IMG/VR virus record: IMGVR_UViG_3300034111_001063
Span: 1 to 63,969 of that record
Length of the DNA: 63,969 nt
Strand: one strand, 5' to 3'
Source of the DNA: a virus
The notes beneath the pieces were generated by a model. It was not told the DNA's origin. It did not search any database and worked only from the letters and a program-made list of their open reading frames with translations. Numbering within the stretch: position 1 is the stretch's first letter; every line of letters begins with the position of its first letter. This document shows positions 1-7,609 of the stretch, one piece after another. The translations under genes were made by a program, and so were the position numbers.

Positions 1-111
1 TTCTAGATCATCAGCAAATTCGTTGTCTTCGCTCACACTGCCATGCCCTAGCAAGCTGGGATCATCAGTCCAGTGACCATCATGAAAAGTTTCGATGCGG
101 TAATAAGCCAT
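1..111 (-). CDS. Partial gene, N-terminal 37 residues
   Basis: An ORF starts at ATG 111 and runs off the left edge without a stop. Its 37 visible residues begin MAYYRIETFHDGHW and become acidic. No family recognised. The missing C-terminus may be the fragment at 63821-63969 if the molecule is circular. That join needs 3n+1 extra bases between the window ends to keep frame. Confidence 0.55.
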   Translation of the reverse strand, partial: MAYYRIETFHDGHWTDDPSLLGHGSVSEDNEFADDLE

Positions 112-138
112 GGTTGTTGATGCGATGAGAGATTAGTC

Positions 139-170
139 GCCGGGATAAGCCCCGGCGGGCTGGGGGATCA
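139..170 (-). terminator. GC-rich hairpin after the gene at 168-452
   Basis: On the minus strand the stop codon of the upstream gene runs straight into a C-rich tract and a perfect 7-bp stem CGCCGGG/CCCGGCG with a 6-nt loop. There is no T-run. A near-identical element follows the next gene upstream (478-506), so this is a duplicated transcript-end or RNA-stability element. Confidence 0.5.
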
Positions 171-452
171 GGCCCCGATCCTGCGAGTAGCTTGATAGAA
201 CAAGCACACCAGCAGGTAGGCCGGCCACAGCACACCGGCAGCAGCGGCAATAAGGCGCAAAATGTCAGTGGGCTTTAGCTGCAAGTGCCAGCCACCAGAT
301 GGATTCATTATTTTGATGCGATTAACCAGGTGGTTGGGCAACAGGTAGGGATGTCCAGTGCCTTGCGTTTTTGACCAATAACCTGTTGCTACGCCAATGG
401 CGGCGCCTGCGTAGGCGAGGGCGGCAAAGACAAAGGTGGTTGTTGAATCCAT
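168..452 (-). CDS. Small two-helix membrane protein
   Basis: 94 residues. A hydrophobic segment near residues 7-25 (FVFAALAYAGAAIGVATGY) and a second near 66-87 (LIAAAAGVLWPAYLLVCLFY) suggest a two-pass inner- or thylakoid-membrane protein with a soluble loop between. Holin-like or superinfection-related roles are possible, but no family is recognised. It ends in a GC hairpin like its upstream neighbour. Confidence 0.55.
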   Translation of the reverse strand: MDSTTTFVFAALAYAGAAIGVATGYWSKTQGTGHPYLLPNHLVNRIKIMNPSGGWHLQLKPTDILRLIAAAAGVLWPAYLLVCLFYQATRRIGA

Positions 453-477
453 GGCGGAAAAGTAAAGGTGAATTGTT

Positions 478-506
478 GCCGGGAAGCCCCGGCGGGCTGG
501 GGGTCA
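478..506 (-). terminator. GC-rich hairpin after the DUF932 gene
   Basis: Stem GCCGGG/CCCGGC with loop GCTT, preceded by the same C-rich tract as at 139-170 and starting at the TGA of the gene at 504. No U-run follows. Close similarity to the element at 139-170 shows duplication of the intergenic unit. Confidence 0.5.
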
Positions 507-1631
507 AACCAAAGCAAGGCACGCTTCGCGAGCACGCTCGATGCGCTGGGAGCCGGCTCCGCCGTAGAGAGCCTCCAGGCGGCCACGGGCCCGATCGAGA
601 GGGTCCTTCGCCCGCCCGGTGTCCCAGGTGGTGTACTGGGTGATGGCGTTGTAGAGCCCCCAAAGGGAACCACGCATGCCAGGGAAGTCGAAGCCGATCC
701 CAGTGTCGCCATAGGCGTGGCTGCGGATTGCATCCACCTCGTCGTTGAGATCTAGCAGTGTGCGCTTGCGCATTATCGAACGGTCGGTGCTGGTGCGGTC
801 ACGGATGGGGACTGCGAGGCGATCCGCGAAGGCAGCGCTCAATACCTGTGCGGCATGTTCAGTGGTCACCTGGACATCCGCCATGGCGCGGAAGCCTTCG
901 ATTGTGGTGTGGAATTGCTGGATCTCTGCGTCGATAAGACCGGGGAGACGACGGATGAATTCCGTGATTCCACGGCTATGTCGGTGCTTAAGCGCATCTC
1001 CTTTCTTATTGGCTTGGTTGAACACCGTGCCATCGAAGTATGATAGTTGATTGGCACAGAACAGTCGTTTATCTGTGAAGTAGGCGCGGAGGGAGCTACC
1101 CTTGTGGCCGTTACTTAGATGGAGGTAGCGGCGGACTACGTCGCCGGGGAGGACATCATTCTGAGCGTTGATTGTAGCCGTGATGTAGACACGCTCGCCT
1201 CCGTTGATGGAGAGGATGTCCTCTATTTGGGCGCGGCCTTCTAGAGCATCGAAGATGCCTCTAAGTTCGTGGTTCTGGACAGGGGTATAGCCAGGGCCGT
1301 GGATGGCCAGGAGCCCACCTGTGTCGGAGCGGACGATGGATTTATAGGCTGCGGTTGGGTGATATGCACCACCTGGGAGGTTGTTGGTGTGGTCAAGCGC
1401 GGGTGCGCGGAAGCCCACATCGGTGGTGTCTGCAGTCCAGGTGAGCCCAGCCTGGGAGAAAGCGGCCTCGGGGGTGGCGTCGGGGGAGACGAGAATGCCG
1501 CCCGCTACCTCGCTGAGGGGGTTGACGGCGTAACCGGCGGCGCGGTAGTTGCCGTAGACCATGAGACCCTTGCCGTCACGAGCAAAGGCTTGATCGACAG
1601 TGGTGCTGGTCTGGTTGAAGGAGTTCTGCAT
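504..1631 (-). CDS. DUF932 / phage-plasmid-like protein (TIGR03299 type)
   Basis: 375 residues. The middle (LAIHGPGYTPVQNHELRGIF, then the FCANQL region) and C-terminus (GTLWGLYNAITQYTTWDT-type segment) match the DUF932 family common on plasmids and phages. The molecular role of that family is not established; it is usually an early, abundant host-takeover-era gene. Start at 1631 lies about 30 nt downstream of a clear sigma70-like promoter with an overlapping inverted repeat, so it is probably transcribed separately. A GC hairpin follows the stop. The leader is pyrimidine-rich and lacks a Shine-Dalgarno. Confidence 0.8.
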   Translation of the reverse strand: MQNSFNQTSTTVDQAFARDGKGLMVYGNYRAAGYAVNPLSEVAGGILVSPDATPEAAFSQAGLTWTADTTDVGFRAPALDHTNNLPGGAYHPTAAYKSIVRSDTGGLLAIHGPGYTPVQNHELRGIFDALEGRAQIEDILSINGGERVYITATINAQNDVLPGDVVRRYLHLSNGHKGSSLRAYFTDKRLFCANQLSYFDGTVFNQANKKGDALKHRHSRGITEFIRRLPGLIDAEIQQFHTTIEGFRAMADVQVTTEHAAQVLSAAFADRLAVPIRDRTSTDRSIMRKRTLLDLNDEVDAIRSHAYGDTGIGFDFPGMRGSLWGLYNAITQYTTWDTGRAKDPLDRARGRLEALYGGAGSQRIERAREACLALV

Positions 1632-1669
1632 GAAGGTGGGGGGGGGGCCGCGATTGCGGGTATGAGGTC

Positions 1670-1701
1670 AACCTATCAAGAACAGGAGAGGTTGTCAACC
1701 T
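1670..1701 (-). promoter_or_regulatory. Promoter with overlapping operator for the DUF932 gene
   Basis: Minus strand: -35 TTGACA (1698-1693), 17-nt spacer, -10 TAGGTT (1675-1670). The -35 lies inside a perfect inverted repeat AGGTTG-A-CAACCT (689-701 of the first 2 kb, i.e. 1689-1701), and a related AGGTTGACC copy follows. The palindrome over the -35 suggests repression. Confidence 0.6.
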
Positions 1702-1782
1702 GTTGATAGGGGGCAGGTCAGAAAGCCTGCTGCGACTGGGCTTACGTCAACGTGGTTGACAGCCAGGCGGATGGGGCGAAGC

Positions 1783-2391
1783 CTAGGAGGGTTCCCTTAT
1801 GGCGTCCAGATGGGCAACGAGGTAGCTCTCGATGGCGCGGAGGTGGTCAAAGATCTCGTTGCGGGATTTTCGAGCAGCTTCAAAGCTCCCGTCCGGTAGG
1901 TCTTGGTAATTGCGCCCGTGGAAGTCGATCTTTAGGAACAGGGCCGATGCTGCATTCTGAGCATCAAGAGCCTCGGTATAATCTTTTACCAGTGATTCAC
2001 GGCTGTTGCCGTTTAGATTGATCCTAGGGAGGACAAGCTCGGGGGGCTGTGGGGCGGAAGATTGAGTCATTGGAGGAGGGGTTGGATTAGACTGAAGATC
2101 GAGTTGTAATTGAGTGGTCTTAGCTAGCCGCTGCAGTTCTACAGCGGTAGCTAGCCCTGCATTGGTGAGGCGCAGGTTGAAGTAAGGAGGGTCAGTGTGT
2201 TGGTGCTCGACAATTACGATTAGATGTAATCGTTGGAGAACGTAGGCAGTTTTTCTAAAGCGTTGGGAGTTTATGGCTATAGCTGTAGCCCCTGCGTTTA
2301 GGAGGTTTAGGAGTAGCCGCTGTTGAGCTATGGAGAGCCTAAAGCTATAGCTGCCGTCAGGCTTGAGTTTAAGGGCGTTCGGGGATTTCAT
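1783..2391 (-). CDS. Hypothetical protein, wHTH-like N-terminus
   Basis: 202 residues. The first 90 or so residues alternate helices and a beta pair in a way that resembles a winged-helix fold (no search run). A Pro-rich linker (PTPPPM) separates this from a charged helical C-terminus. Its start overlaps the stop of the 59-residue gene upstream by ATGA, so the two are translationally coupled. Function unknown; a small DNA-binding regulator is a guess. Confidence 0.6.
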   Translation of the reverse strand: MKSPNALKLKPDGSYSFRLSIAQQRLLLNLLNAGATAIAINSQRFRKTAYVLQRLHLIVIVEHQHTDPPYFNLRLTNAGLATAVELQRLAKTTQLQLDLQSNPTPPPMTQSSAPQPPELVLPRINLNGNSRESLVKDYTEALDAQNAASALFLKIDFHGRNYQDLPDGSFEAARKSRNEIFDHLRAIESYLVAHLDAIREPS

Positions 2392-2567
2392 GGCTCATTC
2401 TCATCAATAACGGGTGGTTCGGCTTCGTGTTTGGTGATAGCTCTTGTCCATCTACCGATGTACTCCTTGAGCATTTCACGGCGGTCGTCGTCATAGAGTA
2501 AATCACCGGAAAAGATTGAAGCGTCGATGCCTTCGCAGGCGTCTTCTAGATACTTGAGCATGTTCAT
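2388..2567 (-). CDS. Hypothetical 59-residue protein
   Basis: Reads MNMLKYLEDACEGIDASIFS onward, acidic and helical, ending ENEP. It overlaps both neighbours by ATGA (stop/start at 2388-2391 and start at 2567), the arrangement used throughout this arm, which supports it as real despite its size. No family recognised. Confidence 0.6.
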   Translation of the reverse strand: MNMLKYLEDACEGIDASIFSGDLLYDDDRREMLKEYIGRWTRAITKHEAEPPVIDENEP

Positions 2568-2617
2568 GGATCCGGCTCATAAATGGGATCTCGATACTTG
2601 CCGTGGTAAAGGCTCAT
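2564..2617 (-). CDS. Possible 17-residue micro-protein
   Basis: ATG at 2617 overlaps the stop of the upstream gene by ATGA and the ORF (MSLYHGKYRDPIYEPDP) ends in another ATGA overlap at 2564-2567. The double overlap keeps the ribosome path unbroken between two accepted genes. That is the only support; it may be merely a translational bridge. Confidence 0.3.
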   Translation of the reverse strand: MSLYHGKYRDPIYEPDP

Positions 2618-2829
2618 GACTCTACTAAGAAATATCGACTGGTTCCCCCATTGATGCGTTCCGACTTAGATACGCCTACGACTGTTCCGTCTCTCTTCTT
2701 CCAGTCAGAGGTGTATGGATAAGGAGTTCTGCGCAAAGAAGGATGAACGTCAATGCCTTTTTTAGACAGTTCGTTGATTCTTGCATAGAATTGTTCTTGT
2801 GTAACTGGAGTGAGGTTGTTAGTGCTCAT
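2614..2829 (-). CDS. Hypothetical 71-residue protein
   Basis: Basic, soluble protein with aromatic residues, rich in Ser/Thr/Arg, no membrane segment. Sits in the run of small accessory genes. No family recognised. Confidence 0.5.
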   Translation of the reverse strand: MSTNNLTPVTQEQFYARINELSKKGIDVHPSLRRTPYPYTSDWKKRDGTVVGVSKSERINGGTSRYFLVES

Positions 2830-2873
2830 GGGTCAATCGGCATTAGCCGAGGTGCGGGGAAGAAGATTAGTCA

Positions 2874-3308
2874 TTAGGAGACTTTTAACAATTGACGGAC
2901 TTTAGCTGGATGGGTCTGTAGCCAGTTGACTAGATCGTCAAATGGTACTTTTAGGCCAAAGTCGTATGTGAGTGGGCTGTCGTTGTACCACAAGTTGAGG
3001 TCTAGGCGGTCCTGATGGGAATTAGCCTCAACCGGGTCCTCAAAGAGAAGCCCGTCAGTTGTAGCAAAGCGCTCAACTTTTTTAACAATCAGTTGTAGCC
3101 ACCGCATAATAATGATCCCCTCAGGAGTGAAACGAACACGTTTTTGTTCGTGGTCAAGCTCAACCAGATCTGGGGGGCTTTGGTCTACAACATGTCGCCA
3201 AAGAGGGATGCTGGATTGACGCCAGCCATCCCCAATGTCAGGGCTACGCTCGATTAGGCGAAGCATGATTTTTTGATTGTCTGTAATTGATGGTTTAGCG
3301 GTGCTCAT
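2874..3308 (-). CDS. Hypothetical 144-residue protein
   Basis: Helical N-terminus (NQKIMLRLIERSP) then a short strand pair (RVRFTPEGIIIMRWL) look like a winged-helix; the C-terminus is a helical tail. Start overlaps the upstream stop by ATGA (3305-3308). Function unknown. Confidence 0.55.
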   Translation of the reverse strand: MSTAKPSITDNQKIMLRLIERSPDIGDGWRQSSIPLWRHVVDQSPPDLVELDHEQKRVRFTPEGIIIMRWLQLIVKKVERFATTDGLLFEDPVEANSHQDRLDLNLWYNDSPLTYDFGLKVPFDDLVNWLQTHPAKVRQLLKVS

Positions 3309-3568
3309 TGGGCGGGCTCGGGGATGTAAATTGGGACAAAGTAGGCACGGCGGATGTCCTGCGGTCTACCTAACTCCGAGTTGTTTTCAACAATAAATGT
3401 GTGGCTTTCGCCAATAAACCGTGGTAAGCTGAGATCGTCGCGTATGCAGCCGGCGTTCCATTTGATCCCAGGATCATGGACATGGTAGGTCTTACCTACG
3501 GTGAACATACGACTACTCGTAGGTTCTTGTGCGATGCACTTGAATGCAGCAAGGATGGGGCGGGTCAT
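3305..3568 (-). CDS. Hypothetical 87-residue protein
   Basis: Compact mixed alpha/beta protein with a beta-rich centre (MFTVGKTYHVHDPGIKW) that may be a small SH3-like barrel. It is ATGA-coupled to the next gene. No family recognised. Confidence 0.5.
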   Translation of the reverse strand: MTRPILAAFKCIAQEPTSSRMFTVGKTYHVHDPGIKWNAGCIRDDLSLPRFIGESHTFIVENNSELGRPQDIRRAYFVPIYIPEPAQ

Positions 3569-3591
3569 GTTTGAGGCTCAGTGTGATGGGG

Positions 3592-3906
3592 TTACAACAA
3601 AGATACTAACAATTTATCATCATAAGTGCCGTTTGCTTCTATCTCCTCTTTAACAAAAGCTATAAAGAATCTATCAGGATTACATTCGGCTGAACTGTTA
3701 CACAGGTGCCAGCGCAGGAATAATATCTGGTAAATTACATGGCCTCTAAGTCTCTCCAAGGTCCAGCCTTCACGGATCTTTAGCATTAGATCTTCAGTAG
3801 CGCTAAGTCTGAATTGGTCATCACTGACAAGGTATCGCTCAACGCTTTCTACAGCATTGCTGATCTCTTGTCTAACTTCTTGCTCTGTAACTATTTGATG
3901 ACTCAT
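3592..3906 (-). CDS. Hypothetical 104-residue helical protein
   Basis: Mostly helical and acidic (EQEVRQEISNAVESVERYL). Two Cys lie close together in the middle (HLCNSSAEC). Base composition is more AT-rich than its neighbours. No family recognised. Confidence 0.5.
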   Translation of the reverse strand: MSHQIVTEQEVRQEISNAVESVERYLVSDDQFRLSATEDLMLKIREGWTLERLRGHVIYQILFLRWHLCNSSAECNPDRFFIAFVKEEIEANGTYDDKLLVSLL

Positions 3907-3909
3907 GGC

Positions 3910-4320
3910 TCAACCCTGCGAAGCAGCTTTGCTGCTAACAGCCAGCGCAGCGTAGATTGCTGGAGTATTCTTTGCTTTATTATTAAGTTGCTCTAGCTTC
4001 TGCTCTTGCTCAATCTTAAGCATTTTCGCCTGCAGCGCTACGCTGTATTCCCACTTCGCTCTGCTCTTGATCTGCACTTGGAACTCCCCAACATCAATCC
4101 GGCTGATGTTATTCTTAACAGCGTGCGCTTTTAGCGCTGCGACATGACCGTCTAGCTGCGCTTTCAGCCGGTCCATTTCTAATTTGATGGCGAACGCCTT
4201 GGCCACCCTGCCGCCAATCTCCCCAGTAGGGGAGTAAGTCTTTGGCTGAGGGGGGACTTTGATCTGTGAACGAGGCTTTGTGGCAGTTGTGGAAGTGGCT
4301 GGAGCAGTGGAGGTAGGCAT
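3910..4320 (-). CDS. Coiled-coil hypothetical protein
   Basis: 136 residues: a Thr/Ala/Pro-rich, likely disordered N-terminus (1-35), then long helices (residues about 40-70 and 90-115). Helix pairs of this sort occur in phage host-nuclease inhibitors, but no diagnostic residues are seen, so no function is assigned. Confidence 0.55.
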   Translation of the reverse strand: MPTSTAPATSTTATKPRSQIKVPPQPKTYSPTGEIGGRVAKAFAIKLEMDRLKAQLDGHVAALKAHAVKNNISRIDVGEFQVQIKSRAKWEYSVALQAKMLKIEQEQKLEQLNNKAKNTPAIYAALAVSSKAASQG

Positions 4321-4364
4321 GGATGGTACGGCAGAAGCCGGGGTGAGTGGGACCAGGGCGCAGA

Positions 4365-4410
4365 GGGCGCCAGGAAGCCCCCTGCCGGGGGAGACAGGAG
4401 GCTTCGGGGC
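4365..4410 (-). terminator. GC-rich hairpin in a 99-bp gap
   Basis: Between the genes at 3910-4320 and 4420-4659 the minus strand can fold GAAGCC...GGCTTC around an inner CCCCC-GGCA-GGGGG stem. No U-run. Nothing else is seen in this gap. Confidence 0.35.
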
Positions 4411-4419
4411 GTCGTCTGA

Positions 4420-4659
4420 TTAGTATAGAACCGTTTGTGTAAGAGTAAACCAGACTTGTTCGTCATTGATGCGTCCTCCACCCTTTTGGAGGTGTAGGAG
4501 GAACTTGAGCAGATCTGTGACGTTACTGTAATCGACTTCGTCTTTAGTAAAGTCGAGTAGCTGCTCTACTGTAGGTAGTTGTTTGAAGGGGGCTACGAAG
4601 TAGTGTCCGTGTTGGTTGTGGTCATTGTGAGATCGGGTTAAGACCCAGATTTTATCCAT
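4420..4659 (-). CDS. Hypothetical 79-residue protein
   Basis: Soluble, begins MDKIWVLTRSHNDHNQHGHY with a His-rich turn, followed by an amphipathic helix. The beta-hairpin then helix order resembles other small phage accessory proteins, but no family is recognised. Confidence 0.5.
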   Translation of the reverse strand: MDKIWVLTRSHNDHNQHGHYFVAPFKQLPTVEQLLDFTKDEVDYSNVTDLLKFLLHLQKGGGRINDEQVWFTLTQTVLY

Positions 4660-4677
4660 GATGGTTAGTGGAAGAGG

Positions 4678-4959
4678 TTACTCTTGTAGAGGTGTGATGA
4701 ATCTTATTTTATCAACATGGACGGCTTCTACCTTACCGTCTACATATTCAACGATGGCCACGGGTTGTAACCCCGGCCCGTTTTCGTACTCCTCGTGGTC
4801 GGTAGAGAAACAGTGGAACTCTGCTCGTTTGTCAAACGGGGCGCTCCAAGCACCATTTACCCATAACTTACAAGTTACGATGCAGGTACGGGTGGTCTTC
4901 TGTTTGCGGAAAAAGCGGGAGAGGAGGGACATGGGGAGAACGGTTAGGATGGGTTGCAT
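4678..4959 (-). CDS. Hypothetical 93-residue protein
   Basis: Basic N-terminus (SRFFRKQKTTR), then a beta-rich domain with three Cys and an acidic turn. ATG 4959 or an internal ATG at 4932 could be the start; the coding strand overlaps a separate 55-residue frame at 4868-5035. No family recognised. Confidence 0.5.
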   Translation of the reverse strand: MQPILTVLPMSLLSRFFRKQKTTRTCIVTCKLWVNGAWSAPFDKRAEFHCFSTDHEEYENGPGLQPVAIVEYVDGKVEAVHVDKIRFITPLQE

Positions 4960-5035
4960 GGAATACCGCAGATGCGGCGAAAGCTAGGCCCATAGTCACG
5001 CCGAAGGCGTATTGGGAGAGATGGGCTAGTTTCAT
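4868..5035 (-). CDS. Small predicted membrane protein, overlapping the next gene
   Basis: 55 residues starting MKLAHLSQYAFGVTMGLAFA, one hydrophobic segment (about 9-27), then a His/Pro-rich tail. ATG 5035 overlaps the upstream stop by ATGA. About 65-92 nt of its 3' end overlap the gene at 4678 in another frame. Overlapping membrane/soluble pairs are typical of spanins, but no lipobox is visible in either partner. Confidence 0.45.
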   Translation of the reverse strand: MKLAHLSQYAFGVTMGLAFAASAVFHATHPNRSPHVPPLPLFPQTEDHPYLHRNL

Positions 5036-5295
5036 GGAGTTTCCGCTAGCCCTGCTTGCTCGATCACCCAGTCTTTTAGATCCAGAGTGGTTGACCCCTC
5101 ATTAGTAGCTGCTCCCCAGGCGGAACAAATCCATCTGTGTTCCTGTGCTGGTATGTAATTAGCAAGAGCTTTTTCATTAGCAAGCGGATCTCTGCTCATG
5201 GCATCTACGGCGATCTTCATGATAGGCCGTAGCCTATTTAGAACCAATCGCTTAGCTACTTGCTCTTCAGAAAGTGGTGGGGTTGACACGTTCAT
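5032..5295 (-). CDS. Hypothetical 87-residue helical protein
   Basis: I choose the ATG at 5295 (MNVSTPPLSEEQVAKRL); an upstream in-frame ATG at 5364 would add residues translated from the neighbouring frame. Helical throughout with WICSAWGAATNEG near the C-terminus. It overlaps the end of the 53-residue acidic gene by 29 nt and is ATGA-coupled to the 55-residue gene downstream. Confidence 0.55.
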   Translation of the reverse strand: MNVSTPPLSEEQVAKRLVLNRLRPIMKIAVDAMSRDPLANEKALANYIPAQEHRWICSAWGAATNEGSTTLDLKDWVIEQAGLAETP

Positions 5296-5428
5296 CGGAA
5301 TCAGGATTGGGGTAGTAGGAAAGAAAATCGTCAAGCCAGTCCCCCGGAGGGGACTCGTTATCATCCCCCTCCGGGGGGTCGGGTGGGTCCATGGGAGGAT
5401 CCATGGACCGGACAGAGCGGGGATACAT
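5267..5428 (-). CDS. Small acidic Pro-rich protein
   Basis: 53 residues from ATG 5428, which overlaps the stop of the upstream gene (TGATG). It carries a Pro-rich stretch then an acidic tract (PEGDDNESPPGDWLDDFLSY). Small acidic phage proteins can be DNA mimics or sigma/RNAP inhibitors; nothing here proves that. Confidence 0.45.
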   Translation of the reverse strand: MYPRSVRSMDPPMDPPDPPEGDDNESPPGDWLDDFLSYYPNPDSDERVNPTTF

Positions 5429-6126
5429 CAGAGATCCCCGGAGTTATTACCACGGGCGATAGCCGCTGCTTTTTTGCGACCAGTCCCGTGGGCCCAGAAC
5501 GCGACAATAACTGTGCGAGCGGGGCGAGCACAGATAGGGCCCTGCTTTCCTCCGCAGTTAGAGCAGGTAATATGCTCTGCTGTGTTAGCGGGACATTGAA
5601 TGACGGGGATCCCGTCGATATTGAAGTGGGTGGGGGATTCTGGAGGAACCACTAGGACAGTTGGGAGGCCCTGGCGGAAGGAGGAGGCGGCGTCCTCGGG
5701 GGTCTCCGTGGAGATGTTTATGCAGAATCCCCGGCTGATTGCTTCTCGAATTACGAGGAGATTGGCGGGAGATAGGACGTGATGCGTGTATGTCCAGGCT
5801 TTGAGATGGGCAGCGGCAGCGGCCAGGCCAAGGACAAGCCGGGGGATGAGCTGGCCGGTATTGTGCCAGAGATCGCCAGCCACATTGTGGCGGAAATAGG
5901 CGCCGGGGCGTAACTCTCGGAGCTTGGCGAATAGGGATTCTGGGGAGATCCCGGTAGTGGGGACTTTTGACCAGTGTAACAGGACCATGCCGTAGGAGGC
6001 ATAGCAGCCGTGGCCCTTGAGCGGGCAGGTTGTGGGACAGGAGGACTCCTCGGTTAGAGTCAAAGAGATCGGCCCGGTTTTGGCATTGCCGGAGCGGGCA
6101 ATGAAGTGGGAAAGGGGGTCTTTCAT
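5428..6126 (-). CDS. Cys-rich phage protein, GP88/DUF7227-like
   Basis: 232 residues. N-terminus has SSCPTTCPLKGHGCYASYG (residues about 28-46), the CxxxCPxxxxxCYA pattern of the phage GP88-like family. There follow LWHNTGQLIPRL, a TIM-barrel-like middle, and near the C-terminus CSNCGGKQGPICARP, which looks like a second metal site. The role of these proteins is not known; the Cys triad recalls a metal or Fe-S cluster. Assignment rests on motif memory. Confidence 0.6.
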   Translation of the reverse strand: MKDPLSHFIARSGNAKTGPISLTLTEESSCPTTCPLKGHGCYASYGMVLLHWSKVPTTGISPESLFAKLRELRPGAYFRHNVAGDLWHNTGQLIPRLVLGLAAAAAHLKAWTYTHHVLSPANLLVIREAISRGFCINISTETPEDAASSFRQGLPTVLVVPPESPTHFNIDGIPVIQCPANTAEHITCSNCGGKQGPICARPARTVIVAFWAHGTGRKKAAAIARGNNSGDL

Positions 6127-6147
6127 AGGGATGACGGGGTGCGTTGG

Positions 6148-6801
6148 TTAATGCTCCAGCTTGATAAGCTTATCTAGCAACCCGCAAGGGTTGAATGTGG
6201 TCCAAGCAGCATCAGCAGCAGCAGCACGAGCAGCAGCATCAGCAGCAGCAGCAGCAACATAAGCAGCAGCAGCATAAGCAGCAGCAGCATAAGCAGCATC
6301 AGCAGCATAAGCAGCAGCACGAGCAGCAGCACGAGCAGCACGAGCAGCAGCAGCAGCACGAGCAGCAGCATCAGCAGCAGCACGAGCAGCAGCAGCAGCA
6401 GTTCTTTGCCGCAGCATCTCCTTCCACTGCTCCCCATAGCCTCCTGAGTCGGCTGCTGGTTGAACAGTAGGTAGAACGGATTCCCATAGCCAATTCATGA
6501 TAATAGTTAGGCGTTCTTGCTCTCTCTCACGGCCAGTCCCGGCGGCTAACGGTAATAGGCGCTTCCACTCTGTGCTATTTCGCATTGTATCAGGCATGGC
6601 ATCCTGCATTGGAATTATCCATTTTCCGATAACTTCTGACATGCACAGTGGAATTGTGTCAGATAATTCCCCAGAAAGGGTTAGATTGATTGCAGCGATG
6701 CTGCAGGCGTTGTGTTCATCGCCTAAGCCTGCAGGTAGGTGCATGGTAGCCAGCTTGAGAGCAATGGCTTGTTGTTGCTGCTCGGTAATGGTTGGTTGCA
6801 T
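6148..6801 (-). CDS. Alanine-repeat phage protein (antifreeze-like helix)
   Basis: 217 residues from ATG 6801, which avoids overlap with the upstream gene; two earlier in-frame ATGs exist. Residues 1-130 form a conserved-looking helical domain (NACSIAAINLTLSGELSDTI, WLWESVLPTVQP). Residues about 135-200 are almost only Ala with R, D or Y every 3-5 residues, predicted as one long helix. Ala-rich tails of this kind follow this domain in other phages as far as I recall. The tail is encoded by an interrupted GCA microsatellite, so its length should vary. Confidence 0.65.
   Translation of the reverse strand: MQPTITEQQQQAIALKLATMHLPAGLGDEHNACSIAAINLTLSGELSDTIPLCMSEVIGKWIIPMQDAMPDTMRNSTEWKRLLPLAAGTGREREQERLTIIMNWLWESVLPTVQPAADSGGYGEQWKEMLRQRTAAAAARAAADAAARAAAAARAARAAARAAAYAADAAYAAAAYAAAAYVAAAAADAAARAAAADAAWTTFNPCGLLDKLIKLEH
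6205..6402. repeat. Interrupted AGC/GCT trinucleotide microsatellite
   Basis: About 200 bp of AGC triplets on the plus strand, broken by CAT, CAC and TAA variants that become D, R/V and Y codons on the minus-strand gene. The interruptions keep only Ala, Asp, Arg, Tyr and one Val, and no stop, which implies selection on the minus-strand reading frame. Confidence 0.85.
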
Positions 6802-6815
6802 TGGATCAGCCGGTG

Positions 6816-7205
6816 TTAGCCGGGGAGGGGTGAACGGGTGTCGGTCATAGTCCATAGGAAGCCGTCCCAGTAATGCCAAGTGATTAGCTCAGCATTTCTG
6901 AGGAAGGATTTGACTTGGCCGAATGTTTTGAAGTGTAGACACATCTCACTACGATGGTAGTGGTAAGATGGCCCTTCGGTAGAGGATTCTATATCCTCTC
7001 CCTTACTGTTATATCGACCTGTTAGTCTTTTGATTTTGTCGTTGATACCTGTCATGCCTCCAGGCGATACCAACATAGCGGCCAAGGGGCCGCTGTTGTA
7101 GGATTCGACTAGGGTTTTTTGGAGAGATTCTCCGTAAGACCCGTGGCAGCGGGACACGAGGAATAGCTCGTCAGCTACTTTAGCGACGAGATAAGAGCGG
7201 TTCAT
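6816..7205 (-). CDS. Hypothetical 129-residue protein
   Basis: ATG 7205 is chosen because the longer ORF would run through the gene at 7228-7455. Mixed alpha/beta: MNRSYLVAKVADELFLVSRC at the start, HYHRSEMCLHFK and a Trp-rich C-terminus (ITWHYWDGFLW). No family recognised. Confidence 0.5.
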   Translation of the reverse strand: MNRSYLVAKVADELFLVSRCHGSYGESLQKTLVESYNSGPLAAMLVSPGGMTGINDKIKRLTGRYNSKGEDIESSTEGPSYHYHRSEMCLHFKTFGQVKSFLRNAELITWHYWDGFLWTMTDTRSPLPG

Positions 7206-7227
7206 GGGAAAATTGGGGTAGATGGAT

Positions 7228-7455
7228 TTAACGTTTATTAAGTCGTCTACATCGCTCCTCCAAACTAACAATATCTCCAGATGGCACCATGCGGTGAGTG
7301 CCGTCACCTAACGGATCCGCCCCGTAGTCGGGATCACCCGGTTTCCAGGGTAGGATTGACTTTGGCGGTTCGTAGTGTATCCCGGCTGATTCGTACATCA
7401 GACGCTTTTGGCCTTCACCAGTGGTGTAGTCATAGCCGTAGTTGGGTTTAGGCAT
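7228..7455 (-). CDS. Hypothetical 75-residue protein
   Basis: Tyr/Gly/Pro-rich, probably with little fixed structure (YGYDYTTGEGQ, GDPDYGADPLGDG), ending in a basic helix. Its start overlaps the end of the zinc-ribbon gene at 7448-7609. Confidence 0.45.
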   Translation of the reverse strand: MPKPNYGYDYTTGEGQKRLMYESAGIHYEPPKSILPWKPGDPDYGADPLGDGTHRMVPSGDIVSLEERCRRLNKR

Positions 7456-7609
7456 GAGACTTTGACCTCCCGTCGCGTAGCTCTAGCTGACAAGTAGCGT
7501 GCATAGTGAACAATCTGGTGTAATCAGATGGCTTACCTCCGTACTTACTAGCTCTTTCGGCTGCAGAAGGTACGAGGATAATCGGCTTGCCACAATGAGT
7601 ACAATTCAT
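7448..7609 (-). CDS. Small zinc-ribbon-like protein
   Basis: 53 residues from ATG 7609, ATGA-coupled to the upstream gene. It begins MNCTHCGKPIILVP and has HATC near residue 37-40, giving a CxxC...HxxC set that could bind zinc. Small zinc-ribbon proteins in phages often bind RNA polymerase or nucleic acid; none is identified here. Confidence 0.55.
   Translation of the reverse strand: MNCTHCGKPIILVPSAAERASKYGGKPSDYTRLFTMHATCQLELRDGRSKSHA

Noticed and set aside
2834-2875. 13-residue ORF linked by TAATG
   Set aside because: Too short to support from overlap alone.
6195-6470. Plus-strand Gln/His repeat ORF
   Set aside because: Shadow of the alanine-repeat gene; interruptions preserve the minus-strand frame and a conserved N-terminal domain exists only there.
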